Below, in pieces: positions 49,255 through 58,694 of a DNA stretch of 64,000 nt. The notes below the pieces were generated by a model that had not been told where the DNA came from, did not search any database, and saw nothing but the letters and a program-made list of their open reading frames with translations. Position numbers and translations under genes: made by a program. Origin of the DNA: Joyebacterum sp964521425 (GTDB lineage: Bacteria > Joyebacterota > Joyebacteria > Joyebacterales > Joyebacteraceae); assembly GCA_964521425.1 (NCBI GenBank), contig CAZFRO010000006.1:1-64000 (forward strand). The letters are read 5' to 3'. Every line of letters starts with the position of its first letter. Positions within the stretch are counted from its first letter, which is position 1.

Positions 49255-50492
49255 TGAAGAAAATCGATCTTTCCGTCGAATTCTGTGGCATCCGCTTCCC
49301 GAACCCGTTCGTTCTGGCCGCTGCGCCCCCGACCGATGACGCTGAGATGATAGCGCGTGGTTTCGATGCCGGCTGGGGCGGCGCCGTCGTCAAGACTCTG
49401 GGGCTTGAGCACGTCGAGGTGAATCTGGTCTCTCCGATGATGGCCGGTCTGAGCTACGAGGACAAGGGGCTCATTGGACTTGAGAATATCGACCTCATCT
49501 CCGACCGGGACATCAACGAGGTTCTGGCCGAGGTCTCTGAACTCAAGAAGAGCTACCCGGAGCAGGTTCTCATCGTCAGCATGATGGCCGGCAGCGAAAA
49601 GGAGTGGAAGGAGATCACACGCCGTGTCCAGGCCGCGGGAGCCGACATGATCGAATGTAGCTTCTCGTGTCCTCACGGCATGCCTGAGAAGGGAATGGGG
49701 TCGGCGGTCGGCCAGGATGCGGCGCTCACGTACGAGCGTGCGAAGTGGGTCGTCGAGGCCGCGGAGGTCCCGGTGCTCATCAAGCTGACTCCGAACGTGA
49801 CGGACATGCGTCCGATCGCTCAGAAGGTGAAGGAAGCAGGGGCTGCCGGGGTTACGGCAATCAACACGGTGAAGGCCCTGCTCGGTTTCGACCTCGACAC
49901 GTTCTCTCCTGTCCCGTCGGTGAACGGCAAGTCGACGGAGGGTGGATTCTCAGGCCCGGCCATCAAGCCGATCGCCCTCAGATTCGTGGCGGATGTCGCG
50001 AGGGACGTCGGTATTCCCGTGGCCGGAGTCGGTGGTGTCGTGACGTGGAAGGACTCCGTGGAGTTCCTGCTCGCCGGCGCCGGGATCGTGGAGGTCTGCA
50101 CGGCGGTCATGAGATACGGGTACGACATCGTCGAAGAGCTGAACGAGGGGCTGGCTCTCTATCTCGAGGACAAGGGGATGAACTCGCCGATGGATCTCAT
50201 CGGTCTCGGTCTCTCGAACATCGTAAGCCACGAAGCGCTCTCTCGCGAGTACAAGGTCATTGCGAGCATAGACGAGGACCTCTGTGTCGGCTGCGGCCAG
50301 TGCGTGATTGCCTGTCGCGACGGAGGCCACCAGGCGATCGAGTTCCGCGGTCGACAGGAGGACGGTAGCCTAAGCGACGCCGACGATGCCAGGATTCCAA
50401 AGGTCGATGATGAGAAGTGCATCGGCTGCGGGTTCTGCCGCACCGTCTGTTCGGTCGATGGGTGCATCAGCATGACGCCACGGGAGGACTAG
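49254..50492 (+). CDS. preA: NAD-dependent dihydropyrimidine dehydrogenase subunit PreA
   Basis: The FMN and iron-sulfur subunit of the pyrimidine-reducing enzyme. The first 310 residues form a dihydroorotate-dehydrogenase-like TIM barrel: NPFVLAAAPPTDDAEMIARGF near residue 16, IECSFSCPHGMPEKGMG near 130 with the active-site cysteine, and LIKLTPNVTDM near 175. The C-terminus has two [4Fe-4S] motifs: CVGCGQCVIAC near 343 and CIGCGFCRTVC near 390. Its 412 residues match E. coli PreA. Its end is followed by a decayed mannanase, not by the hydantoinase gene expected for this pathway, which lies 13 kb downstream. Confidence 0.93.
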   Translation: MKKIDLSVEFCGIRFPNPFVLAAAPPTDDAEMIARGFDAGWGGAVVKTLGLEHVEVNLVSPMMAGLSYEDKGLIGLENIDLISDRDINEVLAEVSELKKSYPEQVLIVSMMAGSEKEWKEITRRVQAAGADMIECSFSCPHGMPEKGMGSAVGQDAALTYERAKWVVEAAEVPVLIKLTPNVTDMRPIAQKVKEAGAAGVTAINTVKALLGFDLDTFSPVPSVNGKSTEGGFSGPAIKPIALRFVADVARDVGIPVAGVGGVVTWKDSVEFLLAGAGIVEVCTAVMRYGYDIVEELNEGLALYLEDKGMNSPMDLIGLGLSNIVSHEALSREYKVIASIDEDLCVGCGQCVIACRDGGHQAIEFRGRQEDGSLSDADDARIPKVDDEKCIGCGFCRTVCSVDGCISMTPRED

Positions 50493-50529
50493 CGAGACGC
50501 TGCGGAGGGGATTCTGGAGGCACAATAGC

Positions 50530-51426
50530 ATGAGGCACGTGCTTGTCATCCTGCTGATGCTGGCGGTCCCGATGGATGAGTGCTTCGCCGGCAATACGGG
50601 GTTCGTCCAGACCGACGGAACGATGTTAGAGTTGAGCGGACAGCGCTACCTCGACGCCGGCGTCAACTACTGGTACGGCACGAACCTGGCCTCAGCAGGT
50701 GTTGGGGGAGACCGCGAGCGCCCGTGTCGCGAGCTCCACGCACTGCGGTCGCTCGGCGTCACGAATCTACGCATCATGGTCGGGAGTGAAGGACCGGATT
50801 CCGAGCCCTGGCGCATCGTGCCGTCGCTCCAAACGGCCCCGGGGATGTAAAACCCGGAGGTTCTCGTCGGCCTCGACTGCCTGATCAGTGAGATGGAAGA
50901 ACGTGCGATGAGAGCCGTGGCCTGTTTCACGAACTTCTGGCACTGGTCCGGCGGGATGGCGCAGTACGTGATCTGGAACGGTGGCGGTCAGATCCCCTTT
51001 CTCATTGGGCTACTCAACCCGTATGTGGGGATTCTCTATTAGAAACGACCCCACGATCATGGCGTGGGAGTTGGCAAACGAGCCCCGTGGATTTCACAAC
51101 AACGCGGCAGCGTTCAACACATGGCTGGACGATACCGTGGCCCACATCAAGTCGCTCGACCCCAACCATCTCGTGACAACCGGCTGTGAAGGAGACACTC
51201 CGTACTGGCAGCTCACGCGGACCAGATGAGCTCCATCGCACTTGGAACATCGGTCGGCGGCGTGCGTGGCAGAGTGCTCTGGAGCTGTGATGCTGCGGCG
51301 AGGCACATGACCGTTTCGTGGCCGGGAAGTGGCGCACGCGTCCCGTCAGGCATCTACTTCGTGGTCGTTGGTGATGAGGTTCCACCACTTGCGGCCAAGA
51401 TGGTCTACATCCGTTCCGGACGCTGA
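50530..51426 (+). pseudogene. decayed secreted GH5 beta-mannanase with FlgD-like C-terminus
   Basis: The 5' part has a good ribosome-binding site, a signal peptide and GH5_7-like sequence (QRYLDAGVNYWYGTNLASA, LGVTNLRIMVGSEGPDSEPW). Frame 1 hits TAA at 50848 but continues in the same frame with MRAVACFTNFWHWSGGMAQY to TAG at 51040. A change of frame then gives NDPTIMAWELANEPRGFHNN with the acid/base Asn-Glu-Pro motif, and HIKSLDPNHLVTTGCEGDTPYW. A further jump leaves only a FlgD-like end (RVPSGIYFVVVGDEVPPLAAKMVYI). About 40 residues before the NEP motif and most of the second half of the barrel are missing. Nonsense mutation, frameshift and deletions make it non-functional. Confidence 0.85.
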
Positions 51427-51544
51427 ATGCGCCTGTCTGAAGTCTGTCAGACAGCTCGTTACCCTCTCAGCAAGTAATCCCCCGAATCACCAGAGGACTC
51501 TGAAACACCCGCTGGAGCAAGCTCGGTCATCGGCCCCAGGATCG

Positions 51545-51569
51545 AAAGGCCCACAGAGCGGGCCTTTTT
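51545..51569 (+). terminator. strong rho-independent terminator
   Basis: AAAGGCCC at 51545-51552 pairs with GGGCCTTT at 51560-51567 around ACAGAGC, and the T run continues to 51569. It ends the preTA/mannanase transcript and precedes the gene-free stretch. Confidence 0.85.
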
Positions 51570-52112
51570 CTCAGAGCTAATAGATAGTTATCACAACGTA
51601 GCAAGAGCCCTTGCTGGAATGACTATCACCCCAGACAGCGGTATATACTGATAATACCATATATAAGTGTGAGTTTTGACTACCATTGTCAAGATTGATC
51701 ATTGACATGATGGCGAGGATGAAGTATGCTCATAGAAACACACCTCACATGACTGCTTCTGATTCGGGCGGGACCGAATACCTTCGTGAGGTGCTGCGAC
51801 AGGCACATGGACAAGCACATATAGGGACGCAAAAAGCGGGCGACTGGGGGATTGGCGTGCAACCAGTCCAGCCGCCCGGGCAAGAGCGGGGTACTTGAAC
51901 CTGGAGGGTTCGAGCATTCCCGTCCTTGTGTTTGACCAACATACCCGCGGTCGGGTATCTCGTCAAGGTCTTTCACGTGCCGACTACTGTTGCGCACACG
52001 AAGGTGCCGTGAGGCATCGACAGTCCTGAGGCCAAGAGGAGGGCGATGGCTGGAAGTGAAGAGGCACGGATGGAAGTCGTTCGGTTTTCTCTCAAAGCAA
52101 GGAAGTGACGCA
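51570..52112. other. 543-base gene-free leader region of the parallel beta-helix protein gene
   Basis: No supported coding region is visible; short open frames lack ribosome-binding sites. The first 170 bases are notably A/T-rich for this window (for example GGTATATACTGATAATACC and ATATATAAG near 51640-51668) and probably contain the promoter, although no clean -35/-10 pair stands out. The later part holds a chain of hairpins at 51837-51958. The end carries AAGGAAG for the gene at 52113. Confidence 0.6.
51837..51958 (+). ncRNA. candidate structured leader RNA with three consecutive hairpins
   Basis: Hairpin 1: CGGGCG (51837-51842) plus ACTGG (51843-51847) pair with CCAGT (51863-51867) and CGCCCG (51873-51878), leaving a five-base bulge. 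Hairpin 2: CTTGAACC (51894-51901) pairs with GGTTCGAG (51907-51914), with one G-T pair. Hairpin 3: ATACCCG (51941-51947) pairs with CGGGTAT (51952-51958). They lie in the untranslated leader of the 1865-residue protein gene. I do not recognise a named riboswitch. Confidence 0.4.
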
Positions 52113-55100
52113 ATGGATAGGAAATCATTTGTTATGTTCGCCCTTTGTGTACTCATCCTGGGGGCGTGGGCGACAGGACTGTGGGCTGCCGACATCTATG
52201 TGCCGGCTGACTACACGACGATCCAAGCGGCGATTGATGCCGCCAATCCAGGGGACACCATCTTCGTCGCACCGGGGACCTACAACGAACGGCCGGTAGC
52301 GAACAAGAGCGTAACCATCACAGGCACAGGCGCCGACGAGACGTACGTGATAATCGACGCCGGCGCCGCGACAAGCGGGTCGTATGGCTTCAGTGTGACG
52401 GCCGACAATGTGACCATCAGCAACCTGACATTGGTTGGCGATACCGGTCTATCCACACCACGCTATGGGTTTAAGCCTTCCAACGTATCTAATCTTACCA
52501 TGACAAATGTCACCGCAAAGGAGTTTTACCGTACCGGTGTGGATCTTCTTGGTGTGACCAACGGCGTACTTACCGATGTCACCAGCCAGGATAATAACGG
52601 TCACGGGGTCCAGCTCTGCGACTGCAACGATGTGACCCTGACCAACACTACCCTCAGTGGTAATGCCTGGCAGAATGTCAGTATCGCAACCTGGGGTAAT
52701 TATTCACCACTGGGTACAAGCGGTATTGTTTTCAACGGCACCAACACTTTCGGTGAGCTCTTTCAGCTCGAAATGGGTGACTACAACAATCCCGGCGTCC
52801 CACCGGCGGGAGACGCCATCATCACCTACAGCACGAATCTGGGTGATGGCGCCGATGTCACCGTGCAGGCGGCCGACTTCGGCTTCGCCTTGCACGGAGA
52901 GCAGGATGACAGTCCCGACCAGGTACGTATCTGGTTCTTCTCGACGCTTACCAATGCTGCGATTGTTCCGGGCCTGGGTGGCGGGGGCCACTGGACCGGC
53001 AACGACATGTACATCGAGAGCCTCACGGACGGCACTCAATTGTACGTAACGCCCGGGTGCAGTATACAGGCAGCCGTCGACGCCGCCAGCGAGGACGACA
53101 ACATCAGTGTCGCCATCGGTATCTATCCCGAGTACGTCCACATCACAAAGGACGGCATTACTCTCACGGGCGCCGGCATTGATCAAACGATTATAGATCT
53201 GGATGGCCTGGCACCCTATGTTCACTATGGTTCAGCCGCCGGTTACTGCGTTGCAGGTCTATTGGTCACCGGCCATGGCTATACGGGCGGAGCCAACGTC
53301 GACAGAGTCACTGGCGTTACCATTGAACAGCTGACTGTACGAAATGCTGGCCGGAACGCCCCCTGGGTGGATGGCGATGACGGCTGGCGTGATGGCAATG
53401 GGGACGGCCTGGGTGATGTGAGCGGCATCGAGTTCGATGCTGCCTACAGCAACACCGTCCGGTACTGCAAGGTTGATAACAGCACAAACCAGGGCATCTA
53501 CTTCAATAGACCGATCGTCTCTCCCAGATGGCACTGTATGGACGTGATTGTGGAGAACTGCACGAGCACCAACAATTACGGCACGGGAATTGCCGCTAAC
53601 TTTGCATATGGCGATTTTTCAATTACGCACAATACCGTCTCTGGAAACTACAAGAACGGAATCTACGCCGGAGGCTCAAAGAAAGACACGGGTGATAACG
53701 TCTACTACAAGTTCGCCACGGGTGACATCTCATACAACGAGGTTCATGACAATTCCACAAACGAGGCGAGTCAAGGCGGTATTCATCTAAAGAAGTACGC
53801 ACGCTACTTCACCATCGAGCACAACAACGTCACAGGCCACAATCTCTGGGATGAGGCCTTTGCCATCATGCTTGAAGGTCATAGCACTCACGACAATACC
53901 GTAACCCTCAACACGCTATCGGAAAATGTCCGAGGGATCGTCGTGTTCGGTGCGGGGGGAGTTGAAGGTGGATCGCACGCACCGGAAGGCGGCTGCCATA
54001 CCAACTTCATCACGAACAACATGATTTCGACCGGTGCGGGGACCCTTGATCCAGGGCAGGCCGCAATCAAAGTGGATGGTGGCTACAATCTCACAATCAG
54101 CGACAATGCAATCCACTGCGAGGGCGTGGGAATACGGATCATGCAGTCAGAGTGGAGCGCAAGCACTGCCTATGACAACACGGTGTCGGGGAATACCATC
54201 ACCGATGCCATGTTTGCGGGTATCCGCCTTGACGGCGGCGCCCTGGACAACACATTCACCAACAACATCATTACCGGCACCACGGTTCTGACTTTGGATC
54301 CGGGAGGACCGGATGAGATCACGCAAGGCGATGGTGTCTTCATCGAGGACGATGCCGGTACTGGCAACGTGTTCAGCGGCAACAGCATCTATGATAATGC
54401 TGAGTCGGGCATGGACAACGCGCTAGGCACGACAGTCAACGCCTCCGGCAACTGGTGGGGAGACCTGGATCCGTCTGATAACGTTTCTGCCGATGTCGAT
54501 TACACCCCCTGGCTGGCACTCGGAACCGACACCAGTGGTGATCCCGGCTTCCAGGGTGACTTCTCCGAACTCTGGGTTGACGACGACAGCCCGCAGGCTG
54601 GCGCTGCCGGCATTATCCAGGAGGGCATCGACCTGGTCAGCGGCAGCATTGTCAATGTGCTGCCAGGGACGTATCCTGGGAGCATCGTCTTTAGCACTGG
54701 GTTCGACACTGACGGGATCCTCATCGATGGTGACGATGCCTCCTCTCCCGTTATCACAGGGGGCGTCCGCTTCCTGCAGAGCGCGGACATCGATGGGATA
54801 GGATTCAAGGATCTTGTCCTCAAGGGGATCGCGCCCGGTGGCAACTCGATCATCGACTTTGATAACTCGGGAGCGGTGAACAACTTCTCGCTCGTGGACT
54901 GCGTGCTCGATGGCGAGGGCGTGGCCGACCGATACGGACTGACGGGCAACAAGCTCGGGCAGTCACTCACAGTCACCGGTTGCGAGATCAAGGACATCCT
55001 CGGCTGGGCAGTGATGGACTTCGACAGCTCATACTCCGGCCCTCCGATTGGCGGAAACGAACTGCCGCTGACTACCGTCACCTTTGCCGGCAACCACGTT

Positions 55101-57710
55101 CACGAGTGCAACGGCAGTATAGCACTTCGCGGAAACCACGTGACACGGACTGTCTTGGCGAACGTGTACGATAATGTCTTTGAGAACATCGGCGGGAATG
55201 CGGGTGAGCCAGGCCAGCACTGGGCCGGCCTGGAACTGAACCACGTTGTCACTGCCAACATCTACGGGAATACCATGGACGGTGTTGTCGAGGGCGAGTG
55301 GGGTGAGGGCCAGGCGTTCCAGCTCTGGGACATAGGAACGCTGGACTTCCACGCCAACATCATCACGAACAACTACGAGGGCCTCTTCTTCTACGACGGC
55401 TCCGCTGGAGGAGCGTTCGGCGGGCCGTACGCGATACCCGCGGGCGCCGTTGAGTGCAACGCCTTTGTTGGGAACACCCAGTACGGCATCAAGACGGGCC
55501 CCAACTGCACCGGTGGTCCTCTCGATGCGGAGATGAACTGGTGGGGAGATCCCTCAGGTCCGGCGATAGCTCGCGGGACTGGAGACAAGGCGCTAGGCGA
55601 TATCGATTTCGACCCTTGGATCGGGAAGGCGGGCGGCGAGAACATCGTCTGCGATCCAGATCCTGAGTACCTGACGGCTGCGGATCCAACGAAGACGATC
55701 GCCGTCAAGTACCTCGGCGGTGGCAGCGATGCGGTCTTCGGCTACTCGATCAAGTTCTCATGGGACAGCACGATCGTGGGCACGTCGACCGGCGACGTTA
55801 GCGAGGGAGCTCTGCTCTCTGATCTCGGCGGCACGTTCTTCTACGCGGCGCCCGGCACGGGTGACGAGATCGTCGTTGACTGCGCGCTCCTGGGTAGTGT
55901 CACAGGTGCTACAGGCCCCGGCACACTCTTCACGATTGACTTCACGGGTCTGGCTGTAGGGACGAGTGACATCGATGTCACAATCCTCAACGTCCGCGAC
56001 GAGTACAACAATCCTCTCAGCGGTTTCTACGAGGATGACGGTCTGTTGAGCGTCGATATTTCGGTCCCCACGATCGCAGATGTGGAGATCCTCAACACGA
56101 CGCTCGCTCACACAGACGACTACATCAAGGACACGGACGCCGCGCAGGTGACGGCGACCGTGCTCGACGATGATCCGGCGTTCGGCGCAGCGGACATCAC
56201 AGCGGACCTTACCGGTCTTGGGGGTGGCGCGGCCGTGAACCCCGGCAGCTACAATTGGACGACGGGGCTGGCTATATGGATGATCGTTGCACCTCCTGGT
56301 GTGGCCTGTAACCCGGCGAATGGAACCGTGACGGTTACGGTGGACGCGACCGACGCCATCGGCAACCCGGCGGCGCAGGGAAGTGACGACATCATCGCCG
56401 ATAACGTCGCTCCGACGGTGGTGACTGACTTCGACGCAGCACCCGGTCACCAGAAGTGTGATCTCAGTTGGACGATGGGCACGGATCTCTACCCGGCCGG
56501 AGTCGTCGTGCAGAGAGATGACAACACTGGCGACTATCCGCTCTATGTAGCGTTCAAGGGAGCCTGGCCCAACGTTGACGCGTTCTACCCGGGGAGTGAG
56601 TTGCTGGGCACCAACGTGTACAACGGAGTTGGTACAAGCACGGCGGACGCAGTAGTGGATCGGAACATCTACTACTACCAGGCGTTCTGCTACGACGAGG
56701 CGCGGAACTACGGGCTTGCAGCGTCGACGGCTCGCGACCTTGCCACGAACTACTGGCTTGGAGATGTCGCGGCTGCGATAGGCGTCTGGGGCTACAACGG
56801 CCTCGTCAACGACGCCGACATCGATAAGCTCGGTGGCGCCTACTATGCGGCCCCGGCCGGTTCGCCGGAGAACGAGATGGATGTCGGTCCGACGGTCCAT
56901 CCGAGCTACAACAGGCTCGGCCTGCCGATGCCGGACGATCTCGTCGGGTTCGAGGATCTGATGATTTTCGCAATGAACTACGGCGTTGTGAGCGCCCGAG
57001 TGGTTCCGCTTCTTACGGAACCTACCATGGGCGATCTGGCGCTTCTGATCGAGGAGATCGGAAGAAGCTCCGACGGTACGGTGGAGCTGGCCCTGAGACT
57101 CGTAGGGAACATGGGTGAGGTGAAGGGCGTGAGCGCTGCCCTCACACTTGAAGGTCTGGAGTTCGTGTCGGCGCGTCTGTCGGATGAGATGGACACTCCG
57201 GCGGCCGACATCTTCTTCTGGCACGGGGAGAGAGACGGCGTGGTCCAGATCGACCTTGCGATGCTCGGAACCGACATGACGATCGGTGGTTCCGGTGATC
57301 TGGTCAATCTGGCGTTCCGGGCGACAGCGGACGTCCACTCGATCGAGTTCGAGTCGGCGAGTCTCCGTGGTGCTGAGAACGAGGATCTGGATGCGGATCT
57401 TGCCGGATACGGTTCGGGTGATGAGGTCCCGATGGTGTTCCGTCTGGTCCAGAACGCACCGAACCCGTTCAATCCGCTGACGACGATCGCTTACGAGGTG
57501 CCCCAGACGTCTGCAGTGACGATCACTGTGTACGACGTCTCGGGTCGTCTTGTAACGACGCTCGTTGACGGTACGGTTGATCCAGGTCGCTACAGTGCGG
57601 TCTGGGACGGCCGGAACGACCATGGCGAGTCTGTCGGTAGCGGCGTTTACTTCTGCGTGATGGAGACGCCGAACTACCGCGGCAGCCACAAGATGGTACT
57701 GATGAAGTAG
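52113..57710 (+). CDS. giant secreted parallel beta-helix protein with cohesin-like, dockerin-like and FlgD-like modules
   Basis: An 1865-residue exported protein. ATG 52113 has AAGGAAG upstream and starts a normal signal peptide (cleavage near GLWAA); the frame is open to 51990 but that part is not signal-like. Residues 26 to about 1180 are right-handed parallel beta-helix repeats of the NosD/pectate-lyase type (IYVPADYTTIQAAIDAANPG; repeated N.V..N...G patterns). Then come a cohesin-like domain (about 1188-1320), Ig-like and FN3-like domains and a dockerin-like region (about 1544-1630; GLVNDADIDKLGGAYY, GFEDLMIFAMNYG). A second cohesin-like domain (1640-1765) and a FlgD-like end (NAPNPFNPLTTIAYEVP) complete it. 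It may be a surface glycan-binding scaffold. The beta-helix part is less GC-rich than the rest. Confidence 0.82.
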   Translation: MDRKSFVMFALCVLILGAWATGLWAADIYVPADYTTIQAAIDAANPGDTIFVAPGTYNERPVANKSVTITGTGADETYVIIDAGAATSGSYGFSVTADNVTISNLTLVGDTGLSTPRYGFKPSNVSNLTMTNVTAKEFYRTGVDLLGVTNGVLTDVTSQDNNGHGVQLCDCNDVTLTNTTLSGNAWQNVSIATWGNYSPLGTSGIVFNGTNTFGELFQLEMGDYNNPGVPPAGDAIITYSTNLGDGADVTVQAADFGFALHGEQDDSPDQVRIWFFSTLTNAAIVPGLGGGGHWTGNDMYIESLTDGTQLYVTPGCSIQAAVDAASEDDNISVAIGIYPEYVHITKDGITLTGAGIDQTIIDLDGLAPYVHYGSAAGYCVAGLLVTGHGYTGGANVDRVTGVTIEQLTVRNAGRNAPWVDGDDGWRDGNGDGLGDVSGIEFDAAYSNTVRYCKVDNSTNQGIYFNRPIVSPRWHCMDVIVENCTSTNNYGTGIAANFAYGDFSITHNTVSGNYKNGIYAGGSKKDTGDNVYYKFATGDISYNEVHDNSTNEASQGGIHLKKYARYFTIEHNNVTGHNLWDEAFAIMLEGHSTHDNTVTLNTLSENVRGIVVFGAGGVEGGSHAPEGGCHTNFITNNMISTGAGTLDPGQAAIKVDGGYNLTISDNAIHCEGVGIRIMQSEWSASTAYDNTVSGNTITDAMFAGIRLDGGALDNTFTNNIITGTTVLTLDPGGPDEITQGDGVFIEDDAGTGNVFSGNSIYDNAESGMDNALGTTVNASGNWWGDLDPSDNVSADVDYTPWLALGTDTSGDPGFQGDFSELWVDDDSPQAGAAGIIQEGIDLVSGSIVNVLPGTYPGSIVFSTGFDTDGILIDGDDASSPVITGGVRFLQSADIDGIGFKDLVLKGIAPGGNSIIDFDNSGAVNNFSLVDCVLDGEGVADRYGLTGNKLGQSLTVTGCEIKDILGWAVMDFDSSYSGPPIGGNELPLTTVTFAGNHVHECNGSIALRGNHVTRTVLANVYDNVFENIGGNAGEPGQHWAGLELNHVVTANIYGNTMDGVVEGEWGEGQAFQLWDIGTLDFHANIITNNYEGLFFYDGSAGGAFGGPYAIPAGAVECNAFVGNTQYGIKTGPNCTGGPLDAEMNWWGDPSGPAIARGTGDKALGDIDFDPWIGKAGGENIVCDPDPEYLTAADPTKTIAVKYLGGGSDAVFGYSIKFSWDSTIVGTSTGDVSEGALLSDLGGTFFYAAPGTGDEIVVDCALLGSVTGATGPGTLFTIDFTGLAVGTSDIDVTILNVRDEYNNPLSGFYEDDGLLSVDISVPTIADVEILNTTLAHTDDYIKDTDAAQVTATVLDDDPAFGAADITADLTGLGGGAAVNPGSYNWTTGLAIWMIVAPPGVACNPANGTVTVTVDATDAIGNPAAQGSDDIIADNVAPTVVTDFDAAPGHQKCDLSWTMGTDLYPAGVVVQRDDNTGDYPLYVAFKGAWPNVDAFYPGSELLGTNVYNGVGTSTADAVVDRNIYYYQAFCYDEARNYGLAASTARDLATNYWLGDVAAAIGVWGYNGLVNDADIDKLGGAYYAAPAGSPENEMDVGPTVHPSYNRLGLPMPDDLVGFEDLMIFAMNYGVVSARVVPLLTEPTMGDLALLIEEIGRSSDGTVELALRLVGNMGEVKGVSAALTLEGLEFVSARLSDEMDTPAADIFFWHGERDGVVQIDLAMLGTDMTIGGSGDLVNLAFRATADVHSIEFESASLRGAENEDLDADLAGYGSGDEVPMVFRLVQNAPNPFNPLTTIAYEVPQTSAVTITVYDVSGRLVTTLVDGTVDPGRYSAVWDGRNDHGESVGSGVYFCVMETPNYRGSHKMVLMK

Positions 57711-57720
57711 CAAAGGACAT

Positions 57721-57750
57721 GCGGGGCCCGGGCCTGAGCCCGGGCCCCGC
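57721..57750 (+). terminator. perfect 13-bp GC hairpin between two cohesin-protein genes
   Basis: GCGGGGCCCGGGC (57721-57733) is exactly complementary to GCCCGGGCCCCGC (57738-57750) with a CTGA loop. There is no T tract, so it may be a transcript-stabilising or attenuating hairpin rather than a classical terminator. Confidence 0.45.
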
Positions 57751-57796
57751 GACCTCACGCGGTCTGATGGATAGGCCGTCGAGCGGGGAGGTTGCT

Positions 57797-58627
57797 GTGA
57801 AGCGAGCCCAGAGACGTGAGCGCCGCGGGCCCAGCGCCCCTGCGGTATGGGTGTGGGCCACATGCGCTCTCATAGCGCTGCTCCCGGTGGTTGCGGTCGC
57901 CGGGACGAGCGTCTATTTCGAACCGTCACAGATCATGCTGCTTGCGCCTGGCGAGGAGTGCGAGCTGAGCTTCCGGGTCGGGGCCAGTGACGATTCCATC
58001 GCGAGCTATCAGCTCTATCTGTCATTCGACCCGGAGGTTGTGGAGCTCGTCTCAGCGGAGGAAGGGAGCCTCTATGTTGAGAGTGGTTTCATGACCTGGT
58101 TCATTGAGGAAGAGGAATACCCGGGGTTCTGGCACTTCTTCGATACGGTGTTCGGCGCGGGGAACTATGTGCTTCCACCCGGGGAGCTTCTGCATCTTAC
58201 CTTCCGGGCCGTCGACTACGGTCAGACGGAGGCGCGCATGGACACCATCAGGATGACGGATGTCAGGCGCGATCCGTTGCTCGTCGACTCGTTCGAGAAC
58301 GAGTGGATCTTCGTCGTGGCTGCCACTGGTGTGTCGGGTGAGGACTTGGTGCAACCGAGGATCGCGTGCATTGCGCCCAACCCCTTTGCTGGCGAGACCC
58401 GGATCCAGTACAGCGTGCCGACATCATCCGCTGGATGGACGGTAGAGATCTTCAGCGCTTCCGGTCGTTGCGTCAGCGTGTTCGATCTACCCGCTGGTGT
58501 GTTGAACGGTGAGATCAAATGGGACGGACGATCCAGGGAGGGGCGTGAGCTTCCATCGTCTGTCTATTATGTAAGGCTTGCAGGTGAGGCCGGCGTGTCG
58601 TTCTCGCGGGTCGTCAAACTACGGTGA
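57797..58627 (+). CDS. secreted cohesin-domain protein with FlgD-like C-terminus
   Basis: A 276-residue exported protein. GTG 57797 is chosen because GGGGAGG lies six bases upstream and a basic, then hydrophobic, signal sequence follows (cleavage near VAVAG); the frame is open to 57719, but that would run through a strong hairpin. Residues about 36-175 form a cohesin-like sandwich (VYFEPSQIMLLAPGEE, LYLSFDPEVVELVSAEEGSL). The end from about 188 is a FlgD-like module (APNPFAGETRIQYSVP...WDGRSREGRELPSSVYYVRL). It is a close paralogue of the protein at 61263. It may display a docking site on the surface. Confidence 0.75.
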   Translation: MKRAQRRERRGPSAPAVWVWATCALIALLPVVAVAGTSVYFEPSQIMLLAPGEECELSFRVGASDDSIASYQLYLSFDPEVVELVSAEEGSLYVESGFMTWFIEEEEYPGFWHFFDTVFGAGNYVLPPGELLHLTFRAVDYGQTEARMDTIRMTDVRRDPLLVDSFENEWIFVVAATGVSGEDLVQPRIACIAPNPFAGETRIQYSVPTSSAGWTVEIFSASGRCVSVFDLPAGVLNGEIKWDGRSREGRELPSSVYYVRLAGEAGVSFSRVVKLR

Positions 58628-58694
58628 TGCCAAATGTGCCTATTCTACCGGGATATCGATAGACGTAAGTGGAGCAAGAATCGGAGCGTACATA

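Noticed and set aside
51686..51898. 70-codon plus-strand frame in the gene-free stretch
   Set aside because: It has no ribosome-binding site, overlaps the first two hairpins and its product has no recognisable feature.
51781..51900. GEMM (cyclic-di-GMP-I) riboswitch
   Set aside because: GGGACGCAAAAAGC resembles the GEMM core, but the required GNRA-capped stem before it cannot be formed and the later stem lacks the usual pattern.
51901..51935. tRNA gene suggested by GGGTTCGAGC
   Set aside because: The flanking bases do not form a five-bp T-arm stem and no anticodon or acceptor arms fit; the sequence is better explained as hairpin 2.
55758..57863. 701-codon open frame on the minus strand
   Set aside because: It lies antisense to the giant surface protein and is rich in Arg/His/Val, with no domain or ribosome-binding site. 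Long antisense frames here follow from G/C-rich third positions on the plus strand. The same applies to the frames at 17532-18950, 23278-24720 and 33804-35156.
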